DNA of 64,000 bases from assembly GCF_024204685.1 (NCBI RefSeq), contig NZ_CP100350.1, positions 3,002,501-3,066,500 on the forward strand, given 5' to 3'. The DNA is from Gilvimarinus sp. DA14 (lineage in GTDB: Bacteria; Pseudomonadota; Gammaproteobacteria; Pseudomonadales; Cellvibrionaceae). The notes under the pieces are model-generated. The model did no database searches, was not told the origin of the DNA, and saw only the letters and a program-made list of their open reading frames with translations. This document shows positions 10,297-18,628 of the stretch, one piece after another; the stretch's first letter is position 1; each line of letters begins with the position of its first letter. The position numbers and the translations under genes were made by a program.

Positions 10297-12495
10297 TTAG
10301 AAGGTTTTGCTCAACGATACCAAGTAGCTGCGGCCCGGTTCGTTGTAGGTGTTGGCACCGGCGTTAGTCGAGGTACCTTCACGCTTCAGCTGGTCATTAA
10401 CCAGGTTTTTCACCGACAGAATCACTTCAAAGCCGCCGCTAAAGGCGTAGTTGGTGCTGAAGTTAATAACGTTGTAGGCGTCGCGATCCATTTGGTTTTC
10501 AACCACGTCGCCACTTGCTTCGAGTTTGGGGCTGTCGGTTGGGCCGTAGTGTTGGCCGCTCAGCACCATGTCCCACTGGTCGGTTACAGACCACACCAGC
10601 ATAGAGTTCAGGGTGTAGTCCGGAATAATGCTCAGCGGCTCACCGGTGCTGGTGTCTTTGGATTCCAGCATGACGGTGGCGTTTAAGGTAAAGGTCAGTG
10701 CCTGGGCAAATGGTACGCTTAAGTTACCTTCCAGCCCTTCAACAATTGCCTCGGGGGCGTTTTCCCAGCGGAATACCTGAGTGCCGTCGTAAACGCCGAT
10801 GGGGTCGGTGCCCGAGGTGGTGATCTTGTTTTCGTAGTCGTTGTGGAAGTAAGTCAGACCGGTGGCAAAACCACTGTCGCCGGTGTAGTTGATACCGATC
10901 TCAGAGTTAATAGAGGTTTCTGCTTCCAGGTCCGGGTTACCCAAGATAGTACAGCCGCCGCCAAGGCTCGGATAAGCCAGTGGGCAACCATTACCGCGAG
11001 TACGGTAGGCATAGTTAGGGTTCAATTGATACAGGTTAGGCGTTTTAAACGCACGGCTCACACCTGCTTGCAGCGACAGGTTAGAGGTTGCTTGCCAAGA
11101 GGCGTTCACGCTGGGTGACCAGTTGGTGCCGGATTCGCTGTGTGAGTCAAAGCGCACGCCGGGGGTCAGCATAATGGTGTCGGTAAGAGCGATGTTGTCT
11201 TCGATGTAAACACCAAACAGATAGGCGTCGGTGGTGGACGGACGCAAGTCAGGGTCGACAATGGTGCCGGGAATATCGCCTTCTTCAACATTGCCCAAAC
11301 CGTTTTGATTGTGGACATCGTCTTCCAGCTCTTCACTGCGGTACTCAGCACCGTAAGTGATGGTTTGGTTTAAACCGCCCAATTGCACGGGAGTATTCCA
11401 CTCGGTTTTTGCGGTGATGTTTTGCAGTTCAGTAGTGACAAACTCTTCAGAGTTGATGGCGCCGTCGCCACCACCAGCAGCCCCTTCACCAAGGCGAGAG
11501 TTGTTGGTGTTTTCCCACTGAATGTAGCTAAAAGAGTCGCCAAAGCTGAAGTTGCCTCTGTGAGTCAGCGACAGAGTCTTGCGGCGCATAACATTGGTTT
11601 CTTCGCCGACCAGCAGGTTGGACATTTCGTGATCCACACCCTGGAAGGCATTATCACCAGCGTAAATATTGCCCTGACGGCTGTAGGCACCTTCCAGCTC
11701 CCAGGTTTGGGTTTCGCTTTGGTCAAAGCGCAGCATGGTCCGGAAATCCTGGTTCTCTACACCTTCGCGGCCGGCGGCAACACGTGAGCCCTCAACGGTT
11801 TCGTCACGGTTGATGTCCACATCGTCAGCGTCTTGTTTGTTGTAGCTAATATAAGTGCGCTGCGAGAAGCGCTCGGTCAACGGGCTGGCGGCAACGATGT
11901 TAGCGCGGTACTGATCGCCTTCCATACTGTCCTCAGACAGCTGAGTTTCGGCGGTGATGGTGGCCGTGGCTTCATCGGGTTTTTTAGTGATGATGTTAAC
12001 CACACCACCGGCCGCGCCGGAGCCGTAACGGGCGGCGGCGGGGCCGCGAATAACTTCAATGCGCTCGATGGCTTCTGGTGGAACCCAGTTGCTGTCGCCG
12101 CGAGTGTTACGCTCGCCAGAGCGACCCATTTTTACCGAGTTGCGCGACAGCACAGGTTTGCCGTCGATCAAAATCAGAGTGTTTTCGGGGCCCATGCCGC
12201 GAATATCAATTTGGCGGTTGTTGCCGTACTGGCCCGAGCTGCTGTTGCCAGACAAGTTAACGCCGGGCATGGTGCGAACGATTTCGGCAATATCATTGGC
12301 GACCGGGCGGTGCTTCATATCCTCTTCGGTGACAATGGACACGCCCTGGGCTTGTTTTAGCTCTTCCGAGGCGGCCTGCACCACGGTGGTTTTCAGAACT
12401 TCAACATTTTCATCCTCTGATTGTGCCAGTGCCATGGTGGAGCACATCGGCAAAAGGGTGCCCAACAGGGCCGCTTTGCTGCTCAGCTTACTCAT
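10297..12495 (-). CDS. fepA: FepA/PfeA-type TonB-dependent ferric catecholate siderophore receptor
   Basis: This 732-residue outer-membrane receptor has a signal peptide (1-24), a plug domain (about 35-180) and a beta-barrel ending in the outer-membrane signature SLSKTF. The plug carries blocks I recall as characteristic of enterobactin receptors: GMGPENTLILIDGKPV, GERNTRGDSNWVPPEAIER and RGPAAARYGSGAAGGVVNI. It imports iron-loaded catecholate siderophore into the periplasm using energy from TonB. The TonB2 operon lies directly downstream on the same strand and a near-consensus Fur box lies about 100 bases upstream, so iron repression is expected. No siderophore synthesis genes are in the window, so xenosiderophore use is possible. 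The exact ligand is inferred. Confidence 0.9.
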   Translation of the reverse strand: MSKLSSKAALLGTLLPMCSTMALAQSEDENVEVLKTTVVQAASEELKQAQGVSIVTEEDMKHRPVANDIAEIVRTMPGVNLSGNSSSGQYGNNRQIDIRGMGPENTLILIDGKPVLSRNSVKMGRSGERNTRGDSNWVPPEAIERIEVIRGPAAARYGSGAAGGVVNIITKKPDEATATITAETQLSEDSMEGDQYRANIVAASPLTERFSQRTYISYNKQDADDVDINRDETVEGSRVAAGREGVENQDFRTMLRFDQSETQTWELEGAYSRQGNIYAGDNAFQGVDHEMSNLLVGEETNVMRRKTLSLTHRGNFSFGDSFSYIQWENTNNSRLGEGAAGGGDGAINSEEFVTTELQNITAKTEWNTPVQLGGLNQTITYGAEYRSEELEDDVHNQNGLGNVEEGDIPGTIVDPDLRPSTTDAYLFGVYIEDNIALTDTIMLTPGVRFDSHSESGTNWSPSVNASWQATSNLSLQAGVSRAFKTPNLYQLNPNYAYRTRGNGCPLAYPSLGGGCTILGNPDLEAETSINSEIGINYTGDSGFATGLTYFHNDYENKITTSGTDPIGVYDGTQVFRWENAPEAIVEGLEGNLSVPFAQALTFTLNATVMLESKDTSTGEPLSIIPDYTLNSMLVWSVTDQWDMVLSGQHYGPTDSPKLEASGDVVENQMDRDAYNVINFSTNYAFSGGFEVILSVKNLVNDQLKREGTSTNAGANTYNEPGRSYLVSLSKTF

Positions 12496-12594
12496 TAAGG
12501 TTCATCCTATAACTGGTCAATGGTGAAAAACGGCCTGACTCTTGATGGTCTTACGCGTAGTGAGTTGTTATTGCGCAGCTGGCCGAAATGACTT

Positions 12595-12609
12595 TGATAA
12601 CAATTATCA
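12595..12609. promoter_or_regulatory. Fur box
   Basis: TGATAACAATTATCA matches the 7-1-7 Fur consensus TGATAATNATTATCA at all but one position, and the surrounding 17 bases (12594-12610) form a perfect dyad. It lies about 100 bases before the FepA-like receptor start, where Fe-loaded Fur would repress it. Confidence 0.85.
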
Positions 12610-12651
12610 ATTAGCTTGGGGTGCGAATTGTAGGGCGGGCTTACTGCGGAT

Positions 12652-12677
12652 GTAAACTATTATCATTTGAAGTTTAC
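12652..12677. promoter_or_regulatory. Inverted repeat, possible second operator
   Basis: GTAAACT and AGTTTAC form 7-base arms around a 12-base AT-rich spacer containing ATTATCATTT, which resembles half a Fur site. It could bind Fur or another regulator of either divergent gene. This is seen in sequence only. Confidence 0.4.
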
Positions 12678-12906
12678 GTTTCTTTTAATTGGGGCAGGGG
12701 ATCATTTCGAATCTTCACGGAGCCCGAAAGCTAACTGTGCCCGCTTACATCTTTAAATTTCTTTAAGTTAGCTTAAGGTTTAAGGGACATTATCTTGATA
12801 TAGTTAACCCCTTGGTTTTTATTTGTGTGACCGTGTTTCATATGTAAAAATATTCAAGTCCGGTCATTGGCCGGGTTTCAGTCGATACTAATAAGCGAGA
12901 TGCCCC

Positions 12907-13668
12907 ATGAAGAGAACACTTATTGTCGCCGCAACTCTGGCTGCTACCGCCACTTTAGCCATGCCGTTATCCGCCGCAGAAAAAGAGCCCTGGCAGCAGG
13001 CGCAGGAAACCGAAGTGTGGGAGCCGGTACCCGCCAAGGTCAGCATCGACGACGACGGGGTGCCCTCGGACGCTTTAGTGCTGTTCGATGGCACTGACTT
13101 GTCTGCCTGGGAGTCCGCGAATGATGGCTCCGCTGCGCCGTGGAAAATAGAAGGCGATGTGATGGTGGCGGCCCCCAAATCGGGCGATATTCGCACTAAA
13201 CAAGAGTTTTGCGACATACAACTGCACATTGAGTGGCAGCCGCCGGCCGAAAAAGACATGGAGGGCCCCGAGGGGCAGGGGCGCGGCAACAGCGGGGTGT
13301 TCTTTCAGGAGCGCTATGAAGTGCAAGTGCTCGACTCCTTTGGCGGTGAAACCTATCCCAATGGCCAGGCCGCGTCGGTGTACAAGCAGCATATCCCTCT
13401 GGTAAACGCCACCAAGCCACTGAATGAGTGGAATGTTTACGACATCATTTATAAGGCACCGCGCTTTAGCGATGCCGGTGAGCTGACCTCTCCGGCTTAC
13501 ATTACCGTGTTACACAATGGCGTGCTGGTGCAAAACCATGTTGAGGTGCAGGGCCCAACTGCCTGGATCGGTCATCCACCTTACGAGGCTCATGGGTGTG
13601 CGCCTTTGCGGCTGCAGGATCATGGCAACCCATCTAAGTTTCGCAATATCTGGATTCGCGAACTATAA
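12907..13668 (+). CDS. Secreted DUF1080 (3-keto-glycoside hydrolase-like) protein
   Basis: This 253-residue protein has a signal peptide (about 1-22) and one DUF1080 domain, a concanavalin-like fold, with blocks LFDGTDLSAWE, RGNSGVFFQERYEVQVLDSF and the C-terminal PLRLQDHGNPSKFRNIWIREL. Characterised DUF1080 proteins cleave 3-keto-glycosides or 3-keto-disaccharides. It begins a plus-strand series with a second DUF1080-containing redox protein 35 bases downstream, then a sugar symporter and a GH43 enzyme. A role in periplasmic glycoside breakdown after C3 oxidation is inferred. The substrate is unknown. Confidence 0.85.
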   Translation: MKRTLIVAATLAATATLAMPLSAAEKEPWQQAQETEVWEPVPAKVSIDDDGVPSDALVLFDGTDLSAWESANDGSAAPWKIEGDVMVAAPKSGDIRTKQEFCDIQLHIEWQPPAEKDMEGPEGQGRGNSGVFFQERYEVQVLDSFGGETYPNGQAASVYKQHIPLVNATKPLNEWNVYDIIYKAPRFSDAGELTSPAYITVLHNGVLVQNHVEVQGPTAWIGHPPYEAHGCAPLRLQDHGNPSKFRNIWIREL

Positions 13669-13703
13669 GCACTGTTTGCCGAAGAATTTTATTTGAGAGC
13701 CCA

Positions 13704-16700
13704 ATGATGAAATCTAATAAAAAACTGCTCGGCGCCCTGTTGGCACTGAGCGTAAGCCCCGCTTTTGCGGCGAGTAATGCAACCGCTGATTTTTTTTCGT
13801 ACTTGCAAAATGCCGATGCCCTAGAGCGCTCCCGCATTGAATTCCACAACGGCAAGTTGTCCGATGCGGGCGAGGGCTCGCAGCTGCTGCTGGGCGCAGG
13901 GGAGGCGGTAGAGTCCAATGTTCATCTCGGCGACAGCGTGCTTACGCTGGAGTTTTTGGCCGCTGCTGAAACCAACGCCGGGGTGTATTTGCAGGGGCGT
14001 TACGAAGTGTCTCTGGCCGGTGGCGATGAGGTAAAAGCTGGCGGCATACGCGGCCGTGGCAGTGACATCAGCGCCACCGCGCCCTTGAAAGACGCGCTTA
14101 CAGAGGCCGGTGAGTGGCAGACGCTGGAGGTTAAATTTCGCGCCCCGCGCTACGACGAGGCGTCTAACAAGGTGGCCAATGCCATGATTCTGGAGGCCCG
14201 CTTAAACGGCGAGCTGGTACAGAAAAATACTGTGCTGCCAGGGTTTAGCGCCGACCCTATCAAACCCTGGGAAACCACCAGTGGTCCGGCGCTGTTGCGG
14301 GTGCGCTCAGGGCAATTGGGCGTGCGCTCATTTAATGTTCACCCGGCGGATTTTGACAAGGTCAGCGTGCCCGATTCCAGCGGCGGCGATACCAATGAGG
14401 CTGAGCTGGTGGACTTTGTTGCCGTGGGCAAAAAAGCTTTTCAGGACTTGGGCTGTAAAGAGTGTCACGCAGTCTCGGCCAGTGATACCAGTATGAAAAC
14501 TGGCCCCAATCTATTTGGCTTGTTTAAGCGCACCCCGCGCGATCGCGAAATTATCGAAACCGCCGAGAATCATCACTTTACCGTGAAGGCTGACTTCAGC
14601 TATTTGGAGCGTAGTGTGCGCAGCCCGGCAGCGGAGCTTGCGATTCACGAAGGTGGCGATAAAAAAGGTGAGGCGTATATGCCGATTATGCCTCCCTATA
14701 TGAAGCAAACTCTGCCCGACAAGCAGCTGGATGCCATTGGTTACTACCTGCAAACTCTGAACACGCCCTGGGAGCAAGGCCCGGTGGTTAAGTTGGTTGA
14801 GTCATCCGGGCCGGAAAAATACGACCCGCTGCAGGACGATTTACAGTTTTTGGTGACCGATAGCGTTCGCCTGCAGCGCGGACCGATGGAAGGGCTGTCC
14901 GCGCGCAGTATTCACGTGGGCCAGCCCAATGCGGTGAACTACAGCTTTGACCCCCGAATTCTGGGAATCGCCAAAGTTTGGCAGGGCGGCTTTTTGGATA
15001 TGACGGGTGAGCTCACCAATCGCGGTGGCGACGGTATTAAAACCGGTTTTGAAACCCGCGAAATTGATCTGGGCGCTGGCGGTGTTTTATTTGCGCCGTT
15101 GAACCAAAAAGGCCAGCTGATTGATTTCTCATTTAAAGAATCCGTCTTCCGGAATACGGAGGCGATCGAGCGGGCGCTATGGAGTGACAAAGATCAAGAC
15201 GAACTGATCGCCGCGCAGGACGCCCAGTTTTTGGGTTACCAGCGGACCTCGCAAGACAAAACCGCGGCGCCCACATTCCGCTACCGGGTGGGGCAAAACA
15301 CACTGGCGGTGACAACCGAAATTGCCGATTCGGGGCAGACGGTGATTTCGGTGGAGGGCGATCGTGCGCAGGAGCAGCGTTTTGCGGTCGGGGTTGACAC
15401 CCTAACCAGCGCGACCGTGTCCGCTGGGAGTTTGGTCGATGGTGTCTGGACTCTGCCTAAAGGAACTTCTAAGGCGCAGCTAACTGCCAAGATCGCTTTG
15501 GCGGGTAACGCCTGGCAACCCAAGCCCACAGACTTCGATTATCGCAAACAGCCATTGAAAACCGTAGAGGCAGTAGCTGATTTGCCTGCAGGCTACAGCA
15601 TTGAAAACTATCTGCCGCCGCAGGATAACTACGGCCGCGATCAGCTGTTCGAGGCCTTGGGCCTGGCGCTGGCTAAAGATGGCACCATTGTGGTGGCAAC
15701 TCGCACCGCGGGCATCTGGCGGATTAAAGACGGCCAGTGGCAGCTGTTTGCTGAAGGCTTGTTCGACAGCCTCGGGGTTCAGATCGAAGATGATCACGGC
15801 CTGCAGGTTGTGGTGGGGCAAAAGGCCGAGCTGACCCGTATTACCGATACCGACGGCGACGGCTTAGGGGATAAATTCGATACCCTGTTTGATGCCCACG
15901 GCTATCACGGCAACTACCACACTTATATGCATGGTCCCGCTCGTGCGGATGACGGCGCCTACCATGTCAGCTTAAACCTCGCCCATGCCAATGAGGCTGT
16001 ATATAAGGCCGACGGTGAGTATATGGGCTCGCAGGGCGGTTACAGTGGCTGGAATATTCGCGTGACCCCCGAGGGGGAGTACAGCTTGTACGCCAGTGGT
16101 CTGCGCAGCCCGGCGGGACTTGCTACTGGGCCAGATGGCAAGCTCTGGTACACCGAGAATCAGGGCGAGTTTGTCGGTACCTCTAAGCTGTTTGTGCTGG
16201 AGCAGGACAAGTTCTATGGCCACCCCAGTGGTTTGGTAGATTTGCCCGGCAAAAAACCGGATTCGCCGGATATTCAATGGGAGAAAGTGGCCGATACTCG
16301 CGAGCGCGCGGTACTGCTTTTCCCCCACAATATTGTCGCCAATGCCCCGGGCAACCCTGTGTGGGATACCACCGACGGCAAGTTTGGTCCCTTTGCCGGA
16401 CAAATGCTGGTGGGCGATCAAACCCAGTCGAATCTGTTGCGAGTGGTAACGGAGAAGGTTGGCGGCCGCCTGCAAGGCGCGGTCATTCCATTTATGTCCG
16501 GGCTCGAGTCGGGCGTGATGCGCGGTGTATTTTTGCCCGACAACAGCTTGCTGGTGGGGCAGACCGGGCGCGGCTGGCAGGCCAAGGGTGGCCATGTAGC
16601 AGCGCTGCAGCGCATTACCTATGATGGTAAAACGGTTGCCCCGGCAATTAAGTCGGTAAGCGCTACAGCGGACGGTTTTAAGGTTGGTTTAACTCAGCCG

Positions 16701-16988
16701 GTACAAGACAAGGCCGTGGCCGCGTCTGTGCTGGTGCGCTCGTGGCTGTATCGCGATGCTCCGGATTACGGCTCGCCGGAAATGGACAGTCGAGACGAAT
16801 CCGCCGAGGTGTCTGTGGCTGATGACGGTAAAACTCTGTCCATTAAGCTCGCCACTACCGAGCAGCCTAAGGTGCATCCGCAGCAGACGGCGAGGGTGTA
16901 TCAAATTACGCTGGCAGAGGGACTGTTTGGCGAGCAGTCGCCACCGCTCAGTGCCTTTTACTCTCTATGGCTGTTTGCCGAGGAGTAA
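13704..16988 (+). CDS. Multidomain secreted protein: DUF1080-like, cytochrome c and propeller-type dehydrogenase-like domains
   Basis: This 1094-residue protein has a signal peptide (about 1-23, ending AFA). Domains in order are a DUF1080-like beta-sandwich (about 25-215), a cytochrome c domain with heme motif CKECH at 251-255 and a candidate methionine ligand in MPIMPPYM near 326, an unassigned region (about 360-620), a beta-propeller resembling sorbosone/glucose dehydrogenase-like or membrane-bound dehydrogenase domains (about 630-980, with SGLRSPAGLATGPDGKLWYTENQG), and a C-terminal sandwich. It probably oxidises a carbohydrate in the periplasm and passes electrons through the heme. It lies 35 bases after the first DUF1080 gene and ends at a terminator. 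Start could be 13704 or 13707. The reaction is inferred. Confidence 0.8.
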   Translation: MMKSNKKLLGALLALSVSPAFAASNATADFFSYLQNADALERSRIEFHNGKLSDAGEGSQLLLGAGEAVESNVHLGDSVLTLEFLAAAETNAGVYLQGRYEVSLAGGDEVKAGGIRGRGSDISATAPLKDALTEAGEWQTLEVKFRAPRYDEASNKVANAMILEARLNGELVQKNTVLPGFSADPIKPWETTSGPALLRVRSGQLGVRSFNVHPADFDKVSVPDSSGGDTNEAELVDFVAVGKKAFQDLGCKECHAVSASDTSMKTGPNLFGLFKRTPRDREIIETAENHHFTVKADFSYLERSVRSPAAELAIHEGGDKKGEAYMPIMPPYMKQTLPDKQLDAIGYYLQTLNTPWEQGPVVKLVESSGPEKYDPLQDDLQFLVTDSVRLQRGPMEGLSARSIHVGQPNAVNYSFDPRILGIAKVWQGGFLDMTGELTNRGGDGIKTGFETREIDLGAGGVLFAPLNQKGQLIDFSFKESVFRNTEAIERALWSDKDQDELIAAQDAQFLGYQRTSQDKTAAPTFRYRVGQNTLAVTTEIADSGQTVISVEGDRAQEQRFAVGVDTLTSATVSAGSLVDGVWTLPKGTSKAQLTAKIALAGNAWQPKPTDFDYRKQPLKTVEAVADLPAGYSIENYLPPQDNYGRDQLFEALGLALAKDGTIVVATRTAGIWRIKDGQWQLFAEGLFDSLGVQIEDDHGLQVVVGQKAELTRITDTDGDGLGDKFDTLFDAHGYHGNYHTYMHGPARADDGAYHVSLNLAHANEAVYKADGEYMGSQGGYSGWNIRVTPEGEYSLYASGLRSPAGLATGPDGKLWYTENQGEFVGTSKLFVLEQDKFYGHPSGLVDLPGKKPDSPDIQWEKVADTRERAVLLFPHNIVANAPGNPVWDTTDGKFGPFAGQMLVGDQTQSNLLRVVTEKVGGRLQGAVIPFMSGLESGVMRGVFLPDNSLLVGQTGRGWQAKGGHVAALQRITYDGKTVAPAIKSVSATADGFKVGLTQPVQDKAVAASVLVRSWLYRDAPDYGSPEMDSRDESAEVSVADDGKTLSIKLATTEQPKVHPQQTARVYQITLAEGLFGEQSPPLSAFYSLWLFAEE

Positions 16989-16996
16989 ACAATCCA

Positions 16997-17025
16997 AAAT
17001 GCCGGGGTTAGCCCGGCATTTTTTT
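16997..17025 (+). terminator. Intrinsic terminator after the DUF1080-cytochrome gene
   Basis: AATGCCGGG pairs with CCCGGCATT and is followed by TTTTTTT, nine bases after the stop codon. It separates the two DUF1080 genes from the transporter-GH43 pair. Confidence 0.9.
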
Positions 17026-17034
17026 AGCAAAATT

Positions 17035-17063
17035 TTGCATTGTGGTCGCCATAGCTATATCAT
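17035..17063 (+). promoter_or_regulatory. Candidate sigma-70 promoter for the symporter-GH43 pair
   Basis: TTGCAT, a 17-base spacer and TATCAT lie just after the upstream terminator and about 60 bases before the symporter start. Confidence 0.5.
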
Positions 17064-17064
17064 A

Positions 17065-17079
17065 TAGTCAATGTGACTA
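17065..17079. promoter_or_regulatory. Inverted repeat at the expected transcription start (operator candidate)
   Basis: TAGTCA-ATG-TGACTA is a perfect 15-base dyad directly after the proposed -10 box. Its position would let a repressor block initiation. The regulator is not identified. Confidence 0.5.
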
Positions 17080-17124
17080 ATTAGGCCGTACACCCCACAA
17101 CAATAATCAAGCGAAGATAACACT

Positions 17125-18615
17125 ATGAATGCACGCGTCGAAAAACTCTCGGTGGTCGAGAAGGTCGGATACAGCCTGGGCGATCTGGCGGCCAATCTGA
17201 TTTTCCAAACCTTGGTTACCTTTATTGCCTTCTTTTATACCGATGTATACGGCTTGCCCCCGGCGCAGGCGTCTATGGTTACCGGTGTGTGCGGTATTCT
17301 CGGTGGGGTTATCTTCGCGCCGGTGGTGGGGGTGTTGGCCGATCGCACCAACACCCGCTGGGGTAAGTTTCGCCCCTGGGTGCTGTTTACCTCTATTCCC
17401 TTTGGTATTGGTGCGCTCTTATCGTTTACTACGCCGGATTTAGATCCGTCCGGCAAGCTGATTTACGCGTTTGTGACCTATCTGGCGCTGATGATGCTTT
17501 ACTCCGCCAACAATCTGCCTTACTCGGCCCTGAGCGGGGTAATCACCGGCAATATGGGGGAGCGGGTTAGCCTGTCGTCCTACCGCTTTGTGGCGGTGAT
17601 GGTGGCGCAGTTTATCATTCAGGTGTTGCTGTTGCCGTTGGTGCTGATTTTAGGCGACGGTGATAAGGCCGAAGGTTTTAAGCAGGTGATGACGATCTTC
17701 GCGTTTGTCGGCGCGGTCTTCTTTATTGTCACCTTCTTAACCACTAAAGAGCGTGTGGTGCCCAAGGTCGAGCAAAAGTCCAGCGTTAAAGACGACCTGG
17801 GCGATCTGTTTAAAAATCTGCCCTGGGTCATCATGCTGTTGGCGACCATCTCTGTGTTTATGATGTTGTCGCTGAAAGGTGGCTCGCTGATTTACTACTT
17901 TGAGAATTACCTGAGTGAAGTCCACTTGGCGCGTTTTTTGGAGGAGACTGGCTTTAACGGTTTTATTGCCGGATTGAACTCGGTGCTACAGGGCGCGGGC
18001 TTAACCAAGTTCCGCTGGCCTGAGGACGCCGCTACCTCGGCCTTTAGCTTGTTTAATGGCCTTGGCATTATTTTTATGATTATCGGTATTGGCTTTTCCA
18101 AGCCGTTAACCACCCGTTTTGGTAAGCGTGATGTGTTCGGTTGGGCGCTGGCCGTATCCATGCTGTTTGTGTTGGTGCTGTATTTCTTTAAGCCCGAGTC
18201 CATTGGCAGTGTGTTTATCGCGCAAATTCTGCATGGCTTTTCCTACGGTATTACTATTCCATTGTTGTGGGCCATGATTGCCGATGTGGCTGATTATTCT
18301 GAGTGGAAAAATCACCGCCGCGCTACCGGGATTATTTTCTCGGCAATGATTTTGGGGTTAAAGCTCGGCTTGACTCTGGGCGGGTCTCTGGTGGCGGCGC
18401 TTCTAGCCATTTATGGCTATGAGGCGGGCGCGCCGGTGCAATCCGCCGATACAGTGCAGGGCATTATCCTTGCGGTGAGTGTGTATTCCTCGCTGCCAGG
18501 ATTTATCGCCGCGGCACTGCTGTTCTTTTATAAAATCGATAAGTCCGTGGAGCAGCAAATTGAAAGCGACCTCGCGCAGCGTCGCAATGAAACCACTGAA
18601 AGTGCAACTATCTAA
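17125..18615 (+). CDS. GPH-family (MelB/XynP-like) sugar:cation symporter
   Basis: This 496-residue inner-membrane protein has about 12 membrane segments and the features of the glycoside-pentoside-hexuronide:cation symporter family. These include the N-terminal KVGYSLGDLAANLIFQ block, the first cytoplasmic loop GVLADRTNTRWGKFRPW, and IADVADYSEWKNHRRATG in the second half. It imports a glycoside or small oligosaccharide with Na+ or H+. A cytoplasmic GH43 enzyme follows after 13 bases, so the cargo is probably an arabino- or xylo-oligosaccharide. That is inference from context. A promoter and possible operator lie upstream. Confidence 0.9.
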   Translation: MNARVEKLSVVEKVGYSLGDLAANLIFQTLVTFIAFFYTDVYGLPPAQASMVTGVCGILGGVIFAPVVGVLADRTNTRWGKFRPWVLFTSIPFGIGALLSFTTPDLDPSGKLIYAFVTYLALMMLYSANNLPYSALSGVITGNMGERVSLSSYRFVAVMVAQFIIQVLLLPLVLILGDGDKAEGFKQVMTIFAFVGAVFFIVTFLTTKERVVPKVEQKSSVKDDLGDLFKNLPWVIMLLATISVFMMLSLKGGSLIYYFENYLSEVHLARFLEETGFNGFIAGLNSVLQGAGLTKFRWPEDAATSAFSLFNGLGIIFMIIGIGFSKPLTTRFGKRDVFGWALAVSMLFVLVLYFFKPESIGSVFIAQILHGFSYGITIPLLWAMIADVADYSEWKNHRRATGIIFSAMILGLKLGLTLGGSLVAALLAIYGYEAGAPVQSADTVQGIILAVSVYSSLPGFIAAALLFFYKIDKSVEQQIESDLAQRRNETTESATI

Positions 18616-18628
18616 TTGAGAGCTGAAC

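Larger units (their letters stand above)
12496..12906. other. Divergent regulatory region between receptor and DUF1080 genes
   Basis: About 410 bases hold the start regions of the minus-strand receptor and the plus-strand sugar block. A Fur box (12595-12609) and a second inverted repeat (12652-12677) lie in the receptor-proximal half. The DUF1080-proximal half is AT-rich, with no hexamer pair I trust as a promoter. Confidence 0.6.
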
